The position numbers and the translations under genes are program-made. A stretch of 64,000 nucleotides of DNA from Streptosporangium sp. NBC_01495. Its GTDB lineage: Bacteria; Actinomycetota; Actinomycetes; Streptosporangiales; Streptosporangiaceae. This document shows positions 9,004 to 17,192 of the stretch, in pieces; positions within the stretch are counted from its first letter, which is position 1, and every line of letters starts with the position of its first letter. The notes beneath the pieces were generated by a model that did no database searches, had not been told where the DNA came from, and saw nothing but the letters and a program-made list of their open reading frames with translations. Location of the stretch: positions 9,858,001 through 9,922,000 of the forward strand of contig NZ_CP109430.1 in NCBI RefSeq assembly GCF_036250735.1. The letters run 5' to 3'.

Positions 9004-9321
9004 TCGATCGGTTATCGCCGATTCGCGTGCCCGCCCCGGCCGCACGCTCCCGTACGTCCGTTGCCCCCGGGTCCGCGCCGGGGTTCCCGCCGATGCCGGG
9101 AACTCCCGAGGGCCCGGGGTCATCGCCGTACCGAGAACCCCCCGTTGGGGTGACATCCTTTCCCGCCGGACGGGAGCCGGTGCGTGATCACGGCGGGGGA
9201 TCGGGCTACTCGCCGGTGACGCCGTCGATCCGCTCGCGCAGCAGGTTGGCGGCAGGGCGCACGCCCCCGAGTCTGACGACGCCCGGAGAACGGGACGACC
9301 GGGCCGGTAACCCGTCTCGCG
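9004..9321. other. convergent intergenic region, 318 bp
   Basis: It lies between the secreted propeller (plus) and the response regulator (minus). Apart from the hairpin at 9083-9103 nothing gene-like is seen; open frames are arginine/proline-rich shadows. Confidence 0.45.
9083..9103 (+). terminator. hairpin between convergent genes
   Basis: GTTCCCG (9083-9089), a 7-nt loop and CGGGAAC (9097-9103) form a perfect stem 80 bp after the propeller gene. There is no T-tract, so termination is plausible but not certain. Confidence 0.45.
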
Positions 9322-9996
9322 CTACGCCTCGTCGGCGGGATCGGCGATGCGGTAACCCACCCCGGGTGTCGTCGTGATGATCGGCGGGCTCCCCAGTTTT
9401 CGGCGCAGCCGCCCGATGGTCACGGTGACGGTGTTGGTGAACGGGTCGGCGTTCTCGTCCCAGACCTGTTCGAGGAGGTCCTCGGTGCTCAGGAAGGCGG
9501 GGCAGGCACGCAGGAGGGTTTCGAGGAGCGCGAACTCCTTGACCGAGAGGTCGAGCTGCCGGCTGTCGCGGGTGGCCGTGCGGCGTACCGGGTCGAGCTC
9601 GATCCCGGCCGCGCGCAGTGTCCGTGCGCGCGCGGACGGCCGGCGGCGGGCCAGGGCGTGGACGCGCAGGACCAGTTCGGGAAAGTGGAAGGGCTTGGCG
9701 AGGTAGTCGTCGGCTCCCAGGGTGAGGCCGCTGACCCGGTCTCCCGGCGAGCCGGCCGCGGTCAGCATCAGGACCATCGCGCGGTCGTCCCGTTCAGTGA
9801 TCATCTGACAGAGGGTGTCGCCGTGGATCCCGGGCAGGTCGCGGTCGAGGACCACCACGTCGTACGCGTTGAGATCGAGCTTCGCCGCGGCGGTCAGGCC
9901 GTCGTGGGCGACGTCGACGGCCATGCCCTGGTCGCGCAGGCCCTCGGCCACGATCTCGGCGAGCGGGCGCGCGTCCTCCACCACCAGGATCCTCAC
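9322..9996 (-). CDS. OmpR-type response regulator
   Basis: A 224-residue two-component response regulator. The receiver domain has acidic residues E7 and D8, phospho-acceptor D51 (VVVLDRDLPG), T79 and K101 (YLAKPF). The C-terminal winged helix ends with TNTVTVTIGRLRRKLG and TTPGVGYRI. The start is GTG 9996, which overlaps the histidine kinase stop by GTGA, so the two are translationally coupled with the kinase first. The divergent ABC-2 permease gene is the obvious candidate target. Confidence 0.93.
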   Translation of the reverse strand: MRILVVEDARPLAEIVAEGLRDQGMAVDVAHDGLTAAAKLDLNAYDVVVLDRDLPGIHGDTLCQMITERDDRAMVLMLTAAGSPGDRVSGLTLGADDYLAKPFHFPELVLRVHALARRRPSARARTLRAAGIELDPVRRTATRDSRQLDLSVKEFALLETLLRACPAFLSTEDLLEQVWDENADPFTNTVTVTIGRLRRKLGSPPIITTTPGVGYRIADPADEA

Positions 9997-11174
9997 TCGG
10001 CGCGGCCTTCCGGTGCGGGCGCCGGCGGCAGCGAGACGGTTACGCGCAGGCCGCCTTCCGGCCGGGCGTGCAGGTCCAGGACGCCGTCGTGCGCGCCGAC
10101 GACGGCCGCGACGATCGACAGGCCGAGGCCGGAGCCGGTCTCGGAGCCGGTCCGGTCGGCGGCGAGCCGCCGGAAGGGCTCGGCGAGCCGGGCGACCTGC
10201 GCCGGGTCGAGAACAGGCCCGTCCGTCTCCACGATCAGCCGCGCCGAGTCGTTCCCGGCCCTGGTCGCGAGCCGGATCGAGCCACCGTGCCGGTTGTGGA
10301 CGACCGCGTTGTCGATCACATTGTTCACCATGCGGGACAGCAGGGTCGGGCTGCCCCGGGTCCACGCGGTGTCCTGAGCGAGGACCTCGACGGTCAGGTT
10401 CCTCCGCGCGATGTCCGGTGCCCAGGCGGCCAGCGATTCGGACACCAGGGTGCCGAGCGAGACCGGGGCGCTGTCCCGGAGCTCACCGTGCTGCGCACGG
10501 GCGAGGTCGAGAAAGCCTTCCACAAGGCTGTCGACCCGGTCGAGTTCGGTACGCAGCCGGTCGGCGAGCGCCAGCGTCTGCGGTGGCACCGGCCGCGGCT
10601 TCGCCACGGCCACGTCCAGCGATGCCCGCATGGTCGTCAGCGGCGTCCGCAGTTCGTGGGAGGCGTTGGCGACGAATCGGCGCTGGGCGGCGAAGGACAC
10701 CTCCAGGCGTTCCAGCAGTCCGTCGATGGTGTCCGCGAGATCCTTGACCTCGTCGGCGGGGCCCGGCACGGCCAGCCGCTCGTGCAGGTTCTCGGCCGAG
10801 ATCCGCCGGGTCGCCGCGGTGATCGTCCGCAGGGGGCGCAGCACCCGGCCGGCCACGGCCCTGCCCAGCGGAAACGAGATCGCCGCCATCACGACCAGCG
10901 CGATCACCGAGCCCACCAGGAGCTGGCGTGACTGGACCGCGTGGACGTCCGAGAGCTGTGCCTCGAGCTGGTGGACGCGCTCCTGGGCGAGGCCGGGCTG
11001 CTGGACGGAAGGGGTCCGGCCGGGTGCCGGCTGGGTCACGCTCACGCCGGTGGCCAGCAGGTTGGTCAGGGCCAGCAGCCCCAAGCCGGACAGGAGGAAC
11101 AGGACGGCATACAAGATGGTGAAACGCTGCCGTACTGTCCGCCTCGATGATGCGGGGCGTCGCGGCTTGTTCAT
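9993..11174 (-). CDS. sensor histidine kinase
   Basis: A 393-residue membrane kinase. TM1 is about residues 18-42, a ~45-residue extracellular sensor is short and Pro/Gln-rich, and TM2 is about 86-104, followed by HAMP. The H box is ASHELRTPLTT with H173; the N box is NNVIDNAVVHN; the G box is GSETGSGLGLSIV. The usual DNGPG of the D box reads ETDGP here. ATG 11174 follows GGGAGAGGA. Cognate partner of the downstream regulator; stimulus unknown. Confidence 0.92.
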   Translation of the reverse strand: MNKPRRPASSRRTVRQRFTILYAVLFLLSGLGLLALTNLLATGVSVTQPAPGRTPSVQQPGLAQERVHQLEAQLSDVHAVQSRQLLVGSVIALVVMAAISFPLGRAVAGRVLRPLRTITAATRRISAENLHERLAVPGPADEVKDLADTIDGLLERLEVSFAAQRRFVANASHELRTPLTTMRASLDVAVAKPRPVPPQTLALADRLRTELDRVDSLVEGFLDLARAQHGELRDSAPVSLGTLVSESLAAWAPDIARRNLTVEVLAQDTAWTRGSPTLLSRMVNNVIDNAVVHNRHGGSIRLATRAGNDSARLIVETDGPVLDPAQVARLAEPFRRLAADRTGSETGSGLGLSIVAAVVGAHDGVLDLHARPEGGLRVTVSLPPAPAPEGRAE

Positions 11175-11284
11175 CGGTCCTCTCCCGTTCGCGTGCGGAC
11201 CTCCAGGATGCGATGCCCGACCTAACAGCGGCATGACAGGGGTGGTTCGGGCCGTGTTATGGCCGGATCCGTAGAACCGGCCCC
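11175..11284. promoter_or_regulatory. divergent promoter region of kinase operon and ABC-2 permease
   Basis: A 110-bp divergent spacer that must hold both promoters. No perfect direct repeats of the OmpR type were identified by eye. Confidence 0.4.
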
Positions 11285-12832
11285 ATGCGAGAAACCAGCA
11301 GAACCACCGCCGAGCCACCCTTGACCGCACGTGTGCGACAGGAATGGGGGAAGTTCCGCACCCGGGGCCGGATGATCGCCATGGCGTCCGCGATCCTCGT
11401 CACCGTCCTGCTCGGGCTGCTCTACGCGATCACGCTCGGCAGCGGCTCCCACTGCAGCAACGGCCCGGTGGAGGTCCCCTGCCCCACCGATCCGGTCGGG
11501 CCGCACGGCCAGGCGGTGAGCGACACGTTCTACTTCGCGCACCAGCCCATGGGCGAGAACGGCAGCATCACCGTCCGCATGACGTCCATGACGGGCATCA
11601 TCACCTACCCGCCGCCCGACCACGACGAGATCGTCCCCGGTCTCGTGCCCTGGGCGAAGGCCGGGATCATCATCAAGGACGGCGTCACCCAGGGCTCCTC
11701 CTACGCGGCGCTGATGCTCACGGGCTCGCACGGCGTACGGATGCAGCACGACTACACCCACGACACGGCCGGCCGCGCGGGCGGCGTCTCGGCGGAGACA
11801 CCTCGCTGGCTGCGCCTGACCCGCTCCGGCGACACCATCACCGGCCACGAGTCGGCCGACGGCACGCGATGGACGAAGGTCGGCACCGCCCACCTCGCCG
11901 CACTGCCCGAGACGGTGCGGGTCGGGCTCTTCGTCGCGTCCCCGGGTGACCTGACGCTCACCCCTGTCGCCCTCGGCGGAAGCCTCCCGGCGTCGCGCTT
12001 CACCCAGGCCACCGCCACCTTCGACCGCGTCAGCGTGGAGGGCGGCGTGCCCTCCGGCGAGTGGAGCCGCGGCAGCGTGGGCGAGATGGGCCACACCGAC
12101 TGGGAGAAGTATCACCGGGCGGCCGGGCTCGTCGAGTCGGACGGCGCGTTCACCGTCACCGGAACCGGCGACATCGGGCCGGCCGGTACCGCGGGCGGCC
12201 GCCCCGTGGAGAGCACCCTCGTCGGCCTGGTCATCAGCCTGATCATCGTGCTGGTAGTGGCCGTGCGGTTCATGACCGCCAAGTACCGGCCCGGCGGGGC
12301 CGGTGCCGCGCCGCTCACCGGCGGGACACTGGCGGCGAAGGCCCTCGTGATCGGCGCGGTCACCTTCCTCGCCGGACTGGTCTCCGCGGCGGTCGTGGTG
12401 CCGTTCGGCCCGGCGCTCCTGCGCGCCAACGGCCTCGGCGTCATCTCGGCACCGGCCCTCACGGGACTGCGGGTCGTCGTCGGTGTCGCGGCGATGCTCG
12501 CGATCGCCGCCGTCTTCGCGCTCGCTCTCGGCGCGCTGCTGCGGCGAACCTGGACGGCGATCCTCCTCACGATCTCGGTGGTCATTCTCCCGTACCTCCT
12601 GGCGGCCCTGCCGCTCCTGCCCGACGAAACGGCCAGGTGGCTGCTACGCGCCACACCTGCCGCCGGCTTCGCCGTCCAGCAGACCGTCCACGAGTATCCG
12701 CAGGTGGTCGCCCATTACGCGCCGTCGGCAGGCTACTACCCGCTCGCCTGGTGGGCCGGGCTCGCCGTGCTCTGCGGCTACGCCGCGGTCGTATTCGTCC
12801 TGGCCCGCTCCCGGCTGCGCCGCCCCACCTGA
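11285..12832 (+). CDS. ABC-2-type permease with large extracellular concanavalin-like domain
   Basis: A 515-residue membrane protein. TM1 (about residues 31-52) is followed by ~250 extracellular residues, then five or so helices (from ~307: LVGLVISLIIVLVVAVRF; then ~350-375, 390-420, 430-450, 480-505). The insert contains AKAGIIIKDG, SYAALMLTGSHGVRMQ and WLRLTRSGDTITGHESADG, the pattern of DUF1349/concanavalin-A-like sugar-binding folds. The membrane part resembles ABC-2 permeases (ATPase not nearby). Divergence from the two-component system suggests it is its target. Confidence 0.75.
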   Translation: MRETSRTTAEPPLTARVRQEWGKFRTRGRMIAMASAILVTVLLGLLYAITLGSGSHCSNGPVEVPCPTDPVGPHGQAVSDTFYFAHQPMGENGSITVRMTSMTGIITYPPPDHDEIVPGLVPWAKAGIIIKDGVTQGSSYAALMLTGSHGVRMQHDYTHDTAGRAGGVSAETPRWLRLTRSGDTITGHESADGTRWTKVGTAHLAALPETVRVGLFVASPGDLTLTPVALGGSLPASRFTQATATFDRVSVEGGVPSGEWSRGSVGEMGHTDWEKYHRAAGLVESDGAFTVTGTGDIGPAGTAGGRPVESTLVGLVISLIIVLVVAVRFMTAKYRPGGAGAAPLTGGTLAAKALVIGAVTFLAGLVSAAVVVPFGPALLRANGLGVISAPALTGLRVVVGVAAMLAIAAVFALALGALLRRTWTAILLTISVVILPYLLAALPLLPDETARWLLRATPAAGFAVQQTVHEYPQVVAHYAPSAGYYPLAWWAGLAVLCGYAAVVFVLARSRLRRPT

Positions 12833-12912
12833 GGCGGAGGTGGCGCGGATGAGGTATCCGGGGAACCTGGGGACGGAGAGGATCCCGCGCGGGTGAAAGA
12901 CGCCATCCGGGT

Positions 12913-13011
12913 CCACGACCACGGCCGATCCCCACCGGCACATCCCGTGCCCACAACCACGGCCGATCCCCACCGACCATCCTGAGTCCACAACCACGGC
13001 CGATTTCCGCC
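12913..13011. repeat. three tandem repeats of 37-38 bp
   Basis: Units begin at 12913, 12951 and 12988. Each carries CCAC(G/A)ACCACGGCCGAT followed by CCCCACC or TTCCGCC, separated by a variable ~13 bp. The array occupies the spacer between the permease stop and the DUF1203 gene. Possible variable-number repeat or protein-binding array. Confidence 0.75.
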
Positions 13012-13045
13012 AGCACGTCACATCGGCGAAGCCGACCATGGATCC

Positions 13046-13543
13046 ATGAGCACTCTCCGCGCATCCGCCATCGAAGCCGAGGTCGCCGCCGAGCTGCGCG
13101 TCCGCGACGATGCCGGGCGCCCACCCCGCATGGTCACCGACACCGAGGGAGGCTCCCCGCTGCGATGCTGCCTGCGCCGTAGCCTCCCGGGAGAGCGACT
13201 CGCGCTGCTCTCGTACGCGCCGCTGCGCCGCTGGGGGGCGCGGACCGGGGGTGATCCCGGCCCGTACGAGGAGCTGGGCCCGGTGTTCGTCCACGCCGAG
13301 CCGTGCGAGGGGCCCGGCGGGACGAGCTACCCCGTCGACATGTGCGGCGAGCGGCGGGTCTTCCGCGCCTACGACGCCGACGGCAACATCCTCGGCGGAC
13401 GGCTGGTGGATCAGTACGTCAGCCGCGACGCCACCGCGGCGGAGATCATCCTGTCGGAACAGTTCGCGGACCCCGACGTGGCGCTGGTACACGTACGGGC
13501 GGTGGAGTTCGGCTGCTTCCTGTTCGAGGTACACCGCGCCTGA
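13046..13543 (+). CDS. DUF1203 domain protein
   Basis: A 165-residue single-domain protein. The DUF1203 pattern is clear: PRMVTDTEGGSPLRCCLRRS, GERLALLSYAP, GPVFVHAEPC, RVFRAYDADGNILGGRLVD, and a C-terminal VALVHVRAVEFGCFLFEVHRA. Cys and His near both ends are conserved in the family. No role is established for DUF1203. It starts 35 bp after the tandem repeat array. Confidence 0.88.
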   Translation: MSTLRASAIEAEVAAELRVRDDAGRPPRMVTDTEGGSPLRCCLRRSLPGERLALLSYAPLRRWGARTGGDPGPYEELGPVFVHAEPCEGPGGTSYPVDMCGERRVFRAYDADGNILGGRLVDQYVSRDATAAEIILSEQFADPDVALVHVRAVEFGCFLFEVHRA

Positions 13544-13800
13544 CCTCCACGCTCACGGAGAGGTTGGGCTGCCCCGAGCCGTGACGCTCACGGAGGGGCC
13601 GGCGGCCCCGGACCGTGACGACCGGCGGCGGCCCGGCCGGCGAACGGTCCGGCGTCGCCGTCCCCACCTCGGCCGGCATCTCGACGATCGGCACGAAGTC
13701 GGGAGGATCGTGCAAGAGCCGGGTTGGATCGGTCTATCACGGACCGCATGGCTCGCGCTTCGATGGGATGACCATCCCAACACGCACTGGAGCCACGCTC

Positions 13801-14883
13801 ATGCCGCTCGACCACTACGTCACACTCGGCCGATCGGGGTTGCGGGTCAGCCCGTTCGCCCTCGGCGCGATGACCTTCGGAGAGGATCCCGGGGGCGCCG
13901 GGTGCAGTGTCGAGGAGTCGGAGAAGATCCTCGCGGCCTACCTGGACCGCGGCGGGAACTTCATCGACACCTCGAACTTCTACACCAACGGCCACTCGGA
14001 GAAGATCCTCGGCGACTTCTTCGCCGCCCGGCCCGGACTGCGCCGGCATGTGGTGCTGGCGTCGAAGTTCTTCACCAACCTCTTCCCCGGTGACCCCAAC
14101 GGTGGCGGTGCGGGCCGATCGTCGATCATCGCCCAGCTCGACGAGACCCTGCGCCGCATGCGTACCGACTACCTGGACCTGTACTGGTTGCACAACTGGG
14201 ACCGGCACACCCCGCTCGAGGAGACACTGCGCACCCTCGACGACCTGGTCCGGGCCGGAAAGATCCGTTACATCGGGTTCTCCAACACGCCGGGCTGGGT
14301 CACCGCCCAGGCCCAGGCCACGGCGCTGCTGAAGGGCTGGACCCCGCTGATCGCGCTGCAGGTCGAGTACTCGCTGCTGGCGCGCACCGTCGAGGGCGAA
14401 CTCGCCCCGCTCGCGCTCGATCAGGGCATGGCACTGGTTCCCTGGAGCCCGCTGAAGAACGGCTTCCTGTCCGGTAAGTACCGGCGCGGCACCCGGGTCA
14501 CCGACTCCGCCCGCACCGCCTTCGTCGGCGGCCCCGGCGAGGACGAGTTCACGGTCATCGACACCGTCGCCTCCATCGCCGACGAGCTCGGGACCACGTC
14601 CGCGGCGGTCTCGCTGGCCTGGCTGCGCGCCCGCGAAGGCACCGTGGTACCCATTCTCGGCGCCCGGCGGGTGGAACACCTCGACAGCAACCTCGCCGGC
14701 CTGGAGGTGACGCTCACCCCCGAACACCTCCGCACGCTGGACGAGATCTCGGCTCCGACCCTGAACTACCCGGCACCGATGCACGGCGCGCTGCGGGCGA
14801 TGCTGCAGTTCGCGGGGACCACCGTCGACGGTGAGACGTCCACCGTGTACCCACCGCTGTCGCAGAGTGACGTCCGCTACTAG
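13801..14883 (+). CDS. aldo/keto reductase
   Basis: A 360-residue NADPH-dependent (beta/alpha)8 oxidoreductase. The catalytic tetrad is visible: Asp in NFIDTSNFY, the Tyr in the same motif, Lys in LASKFFTN and His in YWLHNWD. The C-terminal cofactor region is VVPILGARRVEHLDSNL. ATG 13801 is preceded by GGAG; upstream in-frame sequence is not family-like. Resembles the AKR11/YajO-type general stress or sugar ketone reductases; substrate unknown. Confidence 0.9.
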   Translation: MPLDHYVTLGRSGLRVSPFALGAMTFGEDPGGAGCSVEESEKILAAYLDRGGNFIDTSNFYTNGHSEKILGDFFAARPGLRRHVVLASKFFTNLFPGDPNGGGAGRSSIIAQLDETLRRMRTDYLDLYWLHNWDRHTPLEETLRTLDDLVRAGKIRYIGFSNTPGWVTAQAQATALLKGWTPLIALQVEYSLLARTVEGELAPLALDQGMALVPWSPLKNGFLSGKYRRGTRVTDSARTAFVGGPGEDEFTVIDTVASIADELGTTSAAVSLAWLRAREGTVVPILGARRVEHLDSNLAGLEVTLTPEHLRTLDEISAPTLNYPAPMHGALRAMLQFAGTTVDGETSTVYPPLSQSDVRY

Positions 14884-15190
14884 GTTTCCGCGACGTCCCG
14901 CCACGGCCCCGGCACGGCCCCTGCACCGGCACCGGCACCGGCACCGTGCCGACGCGTGAACACGTCCTTGTCCTGGGCAAGGACCTTCTTGGCCTGAGCG
15001 AGGAGCTCCGGCAGAGCAGGGCCGAAGAGGGCCTCACCGCCGGAGCACCGGGCCGGCCCGTACGTCCGGGACCGCTGCCGATCCAGGGCTCCGGCCCACG
15101 GGGTGTGGTCCGGCACACCAATCTGGTCAGGTTCGCCATGTATGCGCTATATTTCATATGTAAGAAGTTTCTTACAGGTGAAGGAGTGTC
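14884..15190. other. 307-bp intergenic region upstream of the ArsR operon
   Basis: It contains a CACCGG tri-repeat (about 14923-14945) and the ArsR operator at its right end. A 78-codon minus-strand frame (14880-15116) encodes a plausible helix (LPELLAQAKKVLAQDKD) but has no convincing start signal; I do not call it. Confidence 0.4.
15159..15176. promoter_or_regulatory. palindromic operator of the ArsR-type regulator
   Basis: TGTAAGAA (15159-15166), spacer GT and TTCTTACA (15169-15176) form a perfect inverted repeat in an AT-rich patch, 14 bp before the regulator start and partly overlapping its likely promoter (TATATT at about 15148-15153). Autoregulation is the simplest reading. Confidence 0.7.
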
Positions 15191-15541
15191 ATGACAGGGG
15201 TCGCGCCGACCGGTGACGAACTGGTCGTGATGCTCGCGGCGCTGGCCAACCCGCTGCGGCTGCGAATCGTCGCGAGGCTCGCCGGCGGGCGTGACTATGT
15301 GAGCCACCTGGCCCGCGACATCGGGATCAGCCGGCCTCTCCTGCACATGCACCTGCAGCGGCTGGAGGCGGCCGGGCTGATCACCGGCAGCCTCGAGCTC
15401 TCGGAGGACGGCAAGGCCATGAAGTACTACGAGGTCACGGACTTCCACCTGCGCCTGACCGCCTCGACGGTGGCCGAGGCAGTCCAGACCCTTACCCGAT
15501 CGGACCCGGAGAAGGGTCCCGCACCCAAGGAGCGGCCCTGA
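15191..15541 (+). CDS. ArsR-like winged-helix repressor
   Basis: A 116-residue helix-turn-helix protein: ALANPLRLRIVARLAGG, then DYVSHLARDIGISRPLLHMHLQRLEAAGLI. It lacks Cys metal-binding motifs of ArsR/SmtB metal sensors, so another signal is likely. ATG 15191 follows GAAGGAG. It is first in an operon with a small membrane protein (start abuts its stop) and an oxidoreductase, and has a perfect operator just upstream. Confidence 0.85.
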   Translation: MTGVAPTGDELVVMLAALANPLRLRIVARLAGGRDYVSHLARDIGISRPLLHMHLQRLEAAGLITGSLELSEDGKAMKYYEVTDFHLRLTASTVAEAVQTLTRSDPEKGPAPKERP

Positions 15542-15811
15542 ATGGACACGACGACCTGGCCGGGCACGGTCCTGATCCTGGGCCTGTCACTCCTGGCCCT
15601 GATCCTGCTCATCGGCACCGCGGCGACAGTGCTGGAGTTCCGCAAGCTGAAGATATCCGCCACCGTGCAGGAGGACCTGCGCCAGCTCGTACGCCGCTAC
15701 GAGCAACTCGCCGAGACCACCATGGACGCCCAGCAGCGGATGTCGAACGACCTCTCCGAACTGCGAGCGCGCGCGGCCTCGATCGAGCAGATCCTGCGGA
15801 CCGTCGAATGA
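15542..15811 (+). CDS. small membrane protein with cytoplasmic coiled coil
   Basis: An 89-residue protein with one N-terminal helix (TVLILGLSLLALILLIGTAA, about residues 9-30) and a charged coiled-coil tail (residues 45-88). ATG 15542 is directly adjacent to the regulator's stop codon, so translation is coupled. Similar small proteins accompany PadR/ArsR-type regulators in actinomycetes; the function is unknown. Confidence 0.75.
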   Translation: MDTTTWPGTVLILGLSLLALILLIGTAATVLEFRKLKISATVQEDLRQLVRRYEQLAETTMDAQQRMSNDLSELRARAASIEQILRTVE

Positions 15812-15841
15812 ACGGACACCTCGGCGAATGAGAAGGACACG

Positions 15842-16810
15842 ATGAAAGCGATCATCCAAGAGAGGTACGGCTCCGCCGAGGTCCTGAGACTCGGTGAGGT
15901 CGACAAGCCGGTGCCCGGCGACAACGAGGTTCTGGTACGCGTTCACGCGGCATCGGTGACCCACGGCGACCTGGTGACCATGACAGGTCTGCCGTACCTG
16001 GGCCGCCTGGCGTTCGGGCTGCGCGGGCCGAAGGAGAAGGTCCCCGGCCGGGACATCGCCGGAAAGGTCGAGGCCGTCGGTAAGAACGTGACGCGCTTCC
16101 AGCCGGGCGACGAGGTGTACGCCGAGGTCTCCGCCGGAGGCTTCGCCGAATACGTCCGCGTCCCCGAGAACCTGCCGTCCCCGAAACCGGCCAACCTGAC
16201 CTTCGAGCAGGCGGCGGCCGTACCCTGGGCGGCGAACACCGCGTTGCAGGGTCTTCGCGACCGGGGCGGGATCGCGAAGGGGCAGAAGGTCCTGATCAAC
16301 GGGGCGTCGGGAGGTGTGGGCACCTTCGCCGTGCAGATCGCCAAATCGTTCGGGGCGGAGGTGACCGGCGTGTGCAGCACGAGGAACATGGAGCTGGTCC
16401 GCTCGATCGGCGCCGACCACGTCATCGACTACACCCGGGAGGATTTCACCAGGGGCGACCGGCGCTATGACCTCGTTTTCGACCTGGCGGGGAATCACTC
16501 GTTGTCCGGCTTCAGACGCGCGTTGAGCCCCGGGGGAATCCTCGTCCTGTCCAGTTCGAAAGGCGGCCGGTGGTTCGGGCCGATGGGCCGGCTCGTGAGG
16601 GCGCTGGTGTTGTCGCCGTTCGTACGGCAGAGCCTGCGCCCGTACATGGCGAAGCGAAGCCAGAAGAACCTCACCGATCTCAAGGAGATGATCGAGTCCG
16701 GGCGAATCACACCGGCGATCGACAGGACCTACCCGCTGAGCGAGGCCCCCGAGGCGATGCGGTACTTCAGCGAGGAGCACGCACGGGCGAAGGTCGTCAT
16801 CACCGTGTGA
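15842..16810 (+). CDS. NAD(P)H-dependent quinone oxidoreductase-like MDR protein
   Basis: A 322-residue medium-chain dehydrogenase without zinc ligands. The GroES-like N-domain has GRDIAGKVEAVGKNVTRFQPGDEVY; the nucleotide-binding motif is INGASGGVGTFAVQIAKSFGAEV; a C-terminal DRTYPLSEAPEAMRYF is typical of quinone oxidoreductase relatives. ATG 15842 follows GAAGGA. Third gene of the ArsR operon, probably the effector enzyme for the compound sensed by the repressor. Its last codons form the first unit of a minisatellite. Confidence 0.9.
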   Translation: MKAIIQERYGSAEVLRLGEVDKPVPGDNEVLVRVHAASVTHGDLVTMTGLPYLGRLAFGLRGPKEKVPGRDIAGKVEAVGKNVTRFQPGDEVYAEVSAGGFAEYVRVPENLPSPKPANLTFEQAAAVPWAANTALQGLRDRGGIAKGQKVLINGASGGVGTFAVQIAKSFGAEVTGVCSTRNMELVRSIGADHVIDYTREDFTRGDRRYDLVFDLAGNHSLSGFRRALSPGGILVLSSSKGGRWFGPMGRLVRALVLSPFVRQSLRPYMAKRSQKNLTDLKEMIESGRITPAIDRTYPLSEAPEAMRYFSEEHARAKVVITV

Positions 16811-16945
16811 GACCGAGAGCACCGTGTGAGGCCGAAGCCGCGTGGAGCAGGGGCCGCATGAAGCAGAGGCCGCATGAAGCAGAGAGCACCGCGTGAGACC
16901 GAGGCCGTGTGAGACCGAGGCCGTGTGAGACCGAGAGCCGCCCCG
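16801..16945. repeat. degenerate 16-bp minisatellite, about 8 units
   Basis: Units of 16-19 bp with the pattern G(T/C)(G/A)TGA(G/A)(A/G)C(C/A)GAG..CC run from the last codons of the oxidoreductase gene to about 16945. Two consecutive units near 16905 are identical (GTGTGAGACCGAGGCC). The period is not a multiple of three, so it is not coding. Confidence 0.75.
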
Positions 16946-17192
16946 TGAAGGGGAGTTCGGACTCCTGACCTCCCGCTCGCGAAGCCGCACACCGATCTTC
17001 TCGGCGAGCCAGGTGAACTCGGGGCATGCGGCCGCAGGGCCGGGGAGAGGGGTGGGCCGTCTTCGGGACCAGCCACGGTGCGCACGCGCGGGGGGAAACA
17101 CCGGAGAAACGCGCCTTCATGTTGTGTGGCCTCACGACCGCTGTGATCATCTCGGCGGTGCGACCCGTAGAGCACGATGTGAGGACCCCGAC
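16946..17192. other. spacer before the aspartyl-protease-like gene
   Basis: Together with the minisatellite this makes a 382-bp gap. It holds the left copy of a 33-bp direct repeat (16993-17025) and the ribosome binding site GAGGA (17181-17185). No gene seen. Confidence 0.45.
16993..17025. repeat. left copy of a 33-bp direct repeat flanking the next gene
   Basis: CGATCTTCTCGGCGAGCC followed by AGGTGAACTCGGGGCA. The right copy is at 18524-18556 with three substitutions. The pair brackets the gene at 17193-18497. Confidence 0.75.

Noticed and set aside
12913..13011. CRISPR array of three repeats
   Set aside because: Only ~13-17 bp separate the conserved cores and spacers are partly similar; no leader or cas genes.
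14880..15116. 78-codon minus-strand frame with LPELLAQAKKVLAQDKD
   Set aside because: The helix looks protein-like, but there is no ribosome binding site and the tail is a CACCGG repeat translated as GAGAGAGA; kept only as a remark.
16801..16945. CRISPR-like repeat array
   Set aside because: Units are contiguous 16-19 bp degenerate repeats without unique spacers of 30 bp or more, and no cas gene is in the window.
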